Shown one piece after another: positions 58,136-64,000 of a stretch of 64,000 nt of DNA (position 1 is the stretch's first letter; each line of letters opens with the position of its first letter). The translations under genes were made by a program, and so were the position numbers. Source of the stretch: Monosporascus cannonballus (taxonomy: Eukaryota > Ascomycota > Sordariomycetes > Xylariales); the NCBI GenBank assembly GCA_004154925.1, contig QJNS01000249.1:48338-112337 (forward strand), given 5' to 3'. Under the pieces are notes generated by a model. That model was given only the letters and a program-made list of their open reading frames with translations, was not told the origin of the DNA and made no database searches.

Positions 58136-59538
58136 CAGAAAGGAGATGTGTGTGGTGATTGATGAGGACGGGCGACAGTGTCGAAGGAGTCAAACGAGGG
58201 TGGGAAATAAAGCTAAGTCCAAGCGGACAGGACCAGAATAGGAGAGAGGGCGGTGCGAAAGTGAAGAGAAACGGAGGTATGGTGGGTTCTTAGTGGAAGA
58301 ATCCGCCTCCCAAGAATGGTTTATGTCGTCGCATGGACGGAGGAACCGATCGGAGCCAGAGTTGGAAGTGAGAGAGACCGGCTGCGTGCGGCAGTAGTTC
58401 AAAATAGACAACGTGCACAAACGCGAAGAGTTGGTGAGAAAATGGGTTGGGAAGGATGTAGTCGGTAGTGGTTCGCGTGGAAGATGGAGAGAAGTCGAAT
58501 TGAGAGCAGATGGTATTGAGATTCAGAAGGGAAGAAAAAGCTTCGACCAGTATGTACCGTGGCGGTTGTGGTGGATTGTCCAGTCCTGTTTTCGGCCCTC
58601 TTTTTCTTATTGTAGGTAGGGAAAGGACTTGGATAAAATGAGATTGCTTGGTCTGCCTTGCCCTTCTTTACTCTCTCTCACCCAGGCTCTAGGGCCTTGC
58701 TCCCCCAAGCACCAAGTTCTTGTCTGGTCTTAAGAAGAAGGCTTGGTGCCAGGCTGCGCAACAGTCCTTTTACCAGAAGGCGGAAATTTCGAGGTTCAAG
58801 GCATTTGGGAGACACGCTAGCGGCTGAAGAATCAAAAGAGTCAATTTCGGGTTTAGGCCGTGATCGGTGCATTGATGCATCGATAAGCCATGATATGACG
58901 ATGGCATCTTTCGCACGAGGTCCTTCCAAGGTTTATCATGTAACTAACTGTATTTATTGCAGGTACCGAGCCGCGCACCGTCTTCGTCTCTTAGGTTCAC
59001 TGCAAGTAGTGGCATGTGCAAGTTGTCGGCGTCAAGGCTGCGTCGCGTTTTAGTAAATTACTTAGGTACGTATTCCAGTTTTGCTTAGACTACCACTGTA
59101 CTTCACCATGGAGTGCCGGGAGGCACTACCGACCTAGGTACTTATGCATGCCTAGGTACATGTGTCTACGTACTTATCCAGATATGTGCCTACATTACTA
59201 CCTATGTATGTAGGTGATGGTGGGGGGACCCGGGACCATTCCTCCCTGCCATTTTCGATGCGAATCCACCAAATCCGCCTTATCACCTAATCACAAAGTC
59301 TTTCTTTCCCCGTTCCCATCCATCATCCCACTTTTATTCATTCATCCCACCTACCTCGAACAAATTTCACGATCCTTCTGCAGAAAGTTGGGCGGACTGA
59401 TCTCACAGTAGTATCCCCTCCTCGAGTCTCTCTCTCTCTCTCTCTTTTTCTCCTGGGACAGGGGACGATGCGACTACTCAATTCAATCAATCAATTGGTC
59501 GACATTAAATACGAAGTATCAATGCGAAATTAGTCAAT
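58136..59538. promoter_or_regulatory. Divergent promoter region of BRE1 and BDP1
   Basis: No coding signal. A run of CT repeats at 59,426-59,445, about 95 bp before the BDP1 ATG, is typical of a fungal core promoter. TAGGTA/TATGTA low-complexity words cluster at 59,130-59,215. Confidence 0.5.
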
Positions 59539-61485
59539 ATGAGTTCTATGTTGAAGAAGTCCGGCGGTTTGGCCTTCAAGCCAAAAGCCGGACGACGACC
59601 AGGACCCGGACCCTCCCAAGCATCTTCGGCTTCGGCTCCTGTCTCTGCTCCGACCTCTGCTCCTGCCTCTGCTCCTGCCTCTGCTCCTGCCTCTGCTCCT
59701 GCCTCTGCTCCTGCCTCTGCTCCTGCTTCTGCTCCTGTGAGCACGACGGGAACGCCTGCCGCAGAGCCGCAGACACAAGCTTCGACTCATACTCCTACGC
59801 CTACACCCATTGCTCCTCCCGGGCCTGTTCCCCAAGCCACTCCACCACCGACAAGTACGGAGCGGGAACCACCTACTCAGATTCCTCAGTCTACTCCCCA
59901 GCCAAAGCCAACTACAGGCCCTCAACCTACACCGGAGTCAACGATACCCTCATCCACACCTACCGTTCAGCCGGCCGCAGAGTCCGCTTCGGCTTCAAGA
60001 GATGTTCCGGGACTGGGTCAACCACCGGATACACCAACGCCCGACGCCCCCGCGTCGGATAGTGTCTCGATCACAAATAATCGCGCCACTGCTATTTCTG
60101 CTGCTCCTGCCCCCGTGCGCAACGTATCGTCAACAACTTCCACTGTCGGTGATGCTGGGACTCTTTGGACACCTGAGCCGCCTGCTGCCACCACAACTTC
60201 CGCCAAACTTCCAACTGCCCCTCCCTCGCCTGCTCCCGCGCCAGACACCATAAACGCCGCACCACCCGGTGAACCCTCTACCACTGCCCCTACGCCCAAG
60301 AAGAAGCGGACGTACAAGAAGAGAAGTGCCCCTAGCGCCGAAGCCGAGGATGGGGCTGATGGTTCGACAGCGCCGAAGAAGAAGAAAGTTACCCGCAAAC
60401 GCAAACAACCTACGACTGAAAATGGTGAAGTAGCCACCGCCGAAGGAGAGGAGGGAGCAACACAGCCCAAGAAGACATCGAAGCCTCGCAGACAAACTCT
60501 GACGCCTGAGGATGCTGAAAACCAGCAAATCGATCACAGCACCACGAAGATGGGAGAGCTGATCAAGGATCTCGGAATCGGAAAGCCGTTCAAGCATGCC
60601 GAGGCAATCGCTGAGCGAGCCCGTCAGACACGCGAGGCAGCTCGGAGGAGGAGGTTAGAGAAACGGAAGCGAGCTATGGGCTTAATTGCTGACAACGAGG
60701 AGGATGTACTTTCGGCCTCGGCCACAGCCACCGGAAATGGGCGCGGAGGTGTCTCTGCCGGTGTCGACATGGCTGCACCAGGCGTAGATACAGGTGCGGG
60801 AGTCGGTTACGAGGTTGTCGACGGACAGATTGTGGTAAATCAGAGTTCGCTTGTTGTGGATCGCCACGCGGGGCAGGATTCCCTAAACCTGGTGACGGTC
60901 GAGGAGGACGAGTTCTCGCACCTCACGACAGCAGCAAGCTACCGCAGGCCGTCGCGCGCCATCACTAACGCGTGGACCGAAGATGAGACGGAGCGGTTCT
61001 ACCACCTGCTCTCGATGTTCGGGTGCGACTTCGAGACCATTGCGGGCATGCTCCCCGGCAAGAACCGCCGCATGGTCAAATGCAAGTTCAGCCGGGAGGA
61101 GCGGCTGCGGCCCAAGCGCGTTAACGCCGCCATCATGGTTCGCGGCCAGAAAAAGGTCAGCATTGACATCGAGGAGTACAAGGCCACCCAGAGGCAGTGG
61201 CAGGAGGCCGATGCCATCATGGAGGAGCACGCCCGCCTCGTCGAGGAGCACCGCCGCGACATTAAGCGTCTCAAGGCGGAACGCCGCGCTGCAGGCCTCG
61301 CTGATGACAGCACCGATGACGATGAGGATAACAACAGTAACAACAAAAACGGCAACAACGGCAATAGCGAGACCGAGACGACCCCTAATGGCGAACAAGG
61401 CGCCCAGGGAGAAGCGACCAGAAATGGCGAGGGCTCTATGGCGATGACTGTCGAGATGACGGAGGCAGTGGTCGCGGCCGCTTGA
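59539..61485 (+). CDS. BDP1: TFIIIB subunit BDP1 (B'')
   Basis: An RNA polymerase III initiation factor that joins TBP and BRF1 to recruit Pol III at tRNA and 5S genes. It is one exon of 648 residues. The N-terminus MSSMLKKSGGLAFKPK is typical of BDP1. Residues 31-68 are a Ser-Ala-Pro-Ala tandem array, then a long Pro/Thr/Ser-rich disordered region. Lys-rich basic blocks follow at about 254-315 (KKKRTYKKR, KKKKVTRKRK). The diagnostic extended SANT/Myb domain lies at about 475-530 (NAWTEDETERFYHLLSMFGCDFETIA..., then KCKFSREERLRPKRVN), followed by a helical Glu/Arg-rich segment to about 590. The acidic Asn/Gly-rich tail looks disordered. The start ATG is followed by another in-frame Met at residue 4. 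Confidence 0.94.
   Translation: MSSMLKKSGGLAFKPKAGRRPGPGPSQASSASAPVSAPTSAPASAPASAPASAPASAPASAPASAPVSTTGTPAAEPQTQASTHTPTPTPIAPPGPVPQATPPPTSTEREPPTQIPQSTPQPKPTTGPQPTPESTIPSSTPTVQPAAESASASRDVPGLGQPPDTPTPDAPASDSVSITNNRATAISAAPAPVRNVSSTTSTVGDAGTLWTPEPPAATTTSAKLPTAPPSPAPAPDTINAAPPGEPSTTAPTPKKKRTYKKRSAPSAEAEDGADGSTAPKKKKVTRKRKQPTTENGEVATAEGEEGATQPKKTSKPRRQTLTPEDAENQQIDHSTTKMGELIKDLGIGKPFKHAEAIAERARQTREAARRRRLEKRKRAMGLIADNEEDVLSASATATGNGRGGVSAGVDMAAPGVDTGAGVGYEVVDGQIVVNQSSLVVDRHAGQDSLNLVTVEEDEFSHLTTAASYRRPSRAITNAWTEDETERFYHLLSMFGCDFETIAGMLPGKNRRMVKCKFSREERLRPKRVNAAIMVRGQKKVSIDIEEYKATQRQWQEADAIMEEHARLVEEHRRDIKRLKAERRAAGLADDSTDDDEDNNSNNKNGNNGNSETETTPNGEQGAQGEATRNGEGSMAMTVEMTEAVVAAA
59629..59742 (+). 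repeat. 12-bp tandem repeat coding for Ser-Ala-Pro-Ala in BDP1
   Basis: GCCTCTGCTCCT-type units repeat about nine times with only a few base changes, giving SAPA/SAPV/SAPT tetrapeptides at residues 31-68. The near-identity of the central units at DNA level points to recent slippage and likely length variation between strains. Confidence 0.8.
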
Positions 61486-62598
61486 TGGAAAAGGGTCAAG
61501 CATTCGAGGCCGGCAGAGCTCCCTTCACCTATTCCTTTGATCCCTAGTAGTACACCAACGAGTGCCGTATCCAAATGCCTGGCTAACAGAGGTGGCGAGC
61601 TGTGTTTCTATTCATTTTGATACCCAGCGTTTTCATGTAAACTTTGCAGCACGGCGCCGATGAACGGTCAGTACGGTATGAAGGCCAGATGGACTGGTGG
61701 ACTACGGCTAAAAAAGACCACGGACACCCACACCCGAAAAAAAAAAGATAAGTAATCACGGTCGACGGTAATGCCGTGGATGGACTCCAAAACCATACAA
61801 GCAAACGGAAGGGCCGGCGTCTGATAGGCACTCTGGCACTTGCTTTGTCTCTGTGGAATACAGACAGACGAGTAGATAGGCGCAATGATTATGATAACGA
61901 TGTTACTGCTCAGCGCGTTACGCACCCCGCGGTGTGATATGGCTCGATAGAGAAAAATATGCAGGTGGAGGGGCCGAAGGTATATCAGGTCCTCAAGGGC
62001 CATGTATAACATGATCCGGCCTGGCGATCTACGTAGGATTTACTCCGTTCCTGTTGGGCGTCAACTGCTTAAACCACGTAGGGGTATTCCATATAGGTAG
62101 ATAAGCGAAGGCGCGCGGGAACAAGTTTCACGGATGTACGTCGAACCCCCTTGTTCCCGTACTAGAATACACGCACAAATCACGTCCGTCCTTTCAAATC
62201 CGGGTAGCATTTATCTAACTTCATGTCGTGATTTCTTGACTATGAACGAACTACGTAAGCTAAGCGTCACGATCCCCCCCCCCCCCCTCTTCTTTTACTG
62301 AGAATGTGCGTTTCCCGGAGGGGGCCGGAAGGTGATTTTTCTCGTCATGCGTGGCCAAGCATTTCCTCCCGATTGAGGCAGTCTGATCACGTCGATAGTG
62401 GAAGAATCCCTCAGACATAACCACCCTTCCCTAAACTGAATGACCGTTCTTGTTCTCGGGAATGCAGGGGTCCCTTTGTTGCAATGGTTGGGGAATACGA
62501 GGGGATGGATGTATTAGGGCATGAAAGGCAGACGCAAGATGCCATGAAAGGGGCATGTCCTTAGCGGAACTAGAGAACAGGTAAAGCCAGGATTTCGT
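61486..62598. other. Intergenic region between convergent BDP1 and RAD23
   Basis: Both 3' flanks. No gene recognised. A poly-C run of about 14 lies at 62,274-62,287. Confidence 0.5.
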
Positions 62599-63928
62599 TC
62601 AGTGCTGGGGTTGGTCGTCATCATCCGGGGGCTGGTCGAATAGGAAGTTGGCAGCCAGTTCCTCGTTTTTGTCGCAAGCGAAATATGCCTGGATCGCTGC
62701 GTCGCGGTCGAAGCCCAATCGACATAACTATATCGTGTCAGTCTATGTTTGCCGCTACTAGCTGCAAAGGGATGTAGAAACGTACTCTTTCGATCGCATC
62801 CCGCTCTTCCTCGGTCACGGCAATGGCCTGAGCACCAGGAGGCAGCGGCGCATCATCATCGCCATCCTCGCCAAGCAGATTCAGGAACTGTTCGGGGTTC
62901 TGGGCGATAAGCTGAGCAAGTTGGGGATTGCCGGCTCCCAGTTGCTGGAGAATGGGCTCAAGCATCTGCGGTTGCTGCTGGACCACCTGTCGGAGTTGTT
63001 GGAATTGCGCATTGTTTCTGAGGAAGTCCAAGTTTCCGAGATCGCGGCCACCAACACTGGCGCCAGCGCCAGCGGCTGCTGCTGCACCTCTCGCGTTACC
63101 GGCTCCCCCTGAACGGCCACCACCTTGTTGAGCCGCAAGGTCGAACAGATTTACGCCGCCGGCATCGGCCTCGGCGGGTGGGTTTCCTGCGGCGGGCGCG
63201 GGAGCAGAAGGTGACTGGGCCGGCGCGGCTCGAGCCTGAGATTGTCTAGCACTCTCGGGGATTCCCTGGGTAGTCACGGTTAGCTCCGCCTGTGAATACC
63301 AGAAGCCATACTGGGCTTACGTTAAGTAGATACTCGACCGCCCGGTCTGGGTTGAAAAATGCAGCGCGCAGGGCAGCCTCGATTTGAGTCCGCTCGAATC
63401 CCATGGCTTCCATGTTGGAAATAACATCCTGACGCTCATCGCCTAGAGCCATGGTGTTCTCGCTTCCTGAGCCAGTGTTCTGGGCGGCAGGAGCAGGACT
63501 CGGCGTGGCTGGGACGGCAGTAGTCGTGCTAGCAGAGTGAGACGGGGCGGCCGGCGCGGCAGGAATAGCAGCGGTCGATCGCGCGGGGGTCTCGGGGGGA
63601 GCGCTTGAGGATGCGGCCGGGGCCGGGGCCGGGGCGGGCTTCGGCTATAGTCCGTCGTCAGCGGGCCTTGGCAGATAGATGAATATGCACTCGGAGTATA
63701 TCCATACCTTGTTGACCATGCAGACAACGAAACCCTTCTCCTCGATCTTGTAGGTCTCGACAGTGTCCTCATCCTTAAGGATCTTGCCTATAATTTCTTC
63801 ATCAGCACCAATACATGACCAGAGCCGAATATTCAACAGAGGGGTCGATGTATACCAGAGTAGATCAGCTTCTGGGATTTGGGATCCCATCCCTTCTCCT
63901 CCGAAATCTTCTGCTTCACAGCAGAGAC
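62599..63928 (-). CDS. RAD23: RAD23 (nucleotide excision repair, proteasome shuttle), 5' exon outside the window
   Basis: A soluble adaptor that carries ubiquitinated proteins to the proteasome and binds Rad4/XPC in nucleotide excision repair. Visible exons: 63928-63856, 63787-63708, 63644-63321, 63265-62786 and 62727-62599 (361 residues). Introns are 68, 63, 55 and 58 bp. The bases from 63,929 to the right edge read as the end of another intron, so only the first exon, about 20 residues of the ubiquitin-like domain, is missing. Domains in order: rest of the UBL ([26 protein letters not shown]), a Pro/Ala linker, UBA1 ([21 protein letters not shown]), the XPC-binding STI1-like block ([29 protein letters not shown]) and UBA2 ([18 protein letters not shown]), ending near the stop as in all RAD23 proteins. 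All family domains are present. Confidence 0.95.
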
Positions 63929-64000
63929 CTATTTGCCATGTCAGATCTGTCGCATACACAATTACTCGCGCCAGTCGATCACGGAGGGTCGGTGGGGGGG

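Overview
The window looks like a chromosome segment of a filamentous ascomycete (Pezizomycotina, most likely Sordariomycetes). Genes are interrupted by short introns (about 52-90 bp) with GTANGT-type donors and CTAAC/CTGAC branch sites. The gene set is fungal: BRE1, BDP1, RAD23, GPI13, a GH76 mannanase-like protein, a DUF7729 GPI protein and an MDR-type ABC pump. A 14-kb AT-rich block carries the TpG-to-TpA signature of repeat-induced point mutation (RIP).

Layout. 0.4-3.1 kb: PUF-family RNA-binding protein (-), followed by 6.7 kb with no recognisable gene. 9.9-10.5 kb: small single-pass membrane protein (+). 12.0-28.2 kb: the most interesting part. Read on the minus strand, this is one highly reducing-type polyketide synthase gene blown apart by retrotransposons: KS (26.9-28.2 kb), KS-AT linker (19.8-20.05 kb), AT (18.3-19.6 kb) and DH (12.06-12.5 kb), all collinear. 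Between KS and the linker sits a complete but dead Ty3/gypsy chromovirus (20,060-26,863, + strand, 370-bp LTRs, 5-bp ATATT duplication, chromodomain relic). Between AT and DH sits a dead Ty1/copia element (12,792-18,249, - strand, 165-bp LTRs). A short GC-normal solo-LTR-like piece (19,569-19,783) splits linker and AT, and another GC-normal island lies inside the chromovirus. The AT piece caught between the two elements is heavily RIP-mutated although it is single-copy PKS sequence, while KS and DH outside are only lightly affected.

28.9-29.6 kb: an EthD-domain protein (+), divergent from the PKS relic and perhaps a survivor of the same metabolite cluster. 31-32.1 kb: GH76 (-). 33.6-36.8 kb: GPI13/PIG-O (+). 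38.8-40.9 kb: SLC6/NSS-type transporter (+). 42.7-43.9 kb: DUF7729 GPI-anchored protein (-). 47.3-51.4 kb: full-size ABCB transporter (-). 53.9-54.9 kb: SARAF homologue (+). 55.5-58.1 kb: BRE1 (-). 59.5-61.5 kb: TFIIIB subunit BDP1 (+), divergent from BRE1. 62.6 kb to the right edge: RAD23 (-), lacking only its first exon.

Several genes share a cell-surface theme (GPI13 builds GPI anchors; the DUF7729 protein carries a GPI signal; GH76 enzymes act on wall mannan), but there is no operon-like logic; the right end is housekeeping. Reading frames, splice sites, repeats and duplications were read directly from the sequence. Family names rest on remembered family motifs, not on a search.
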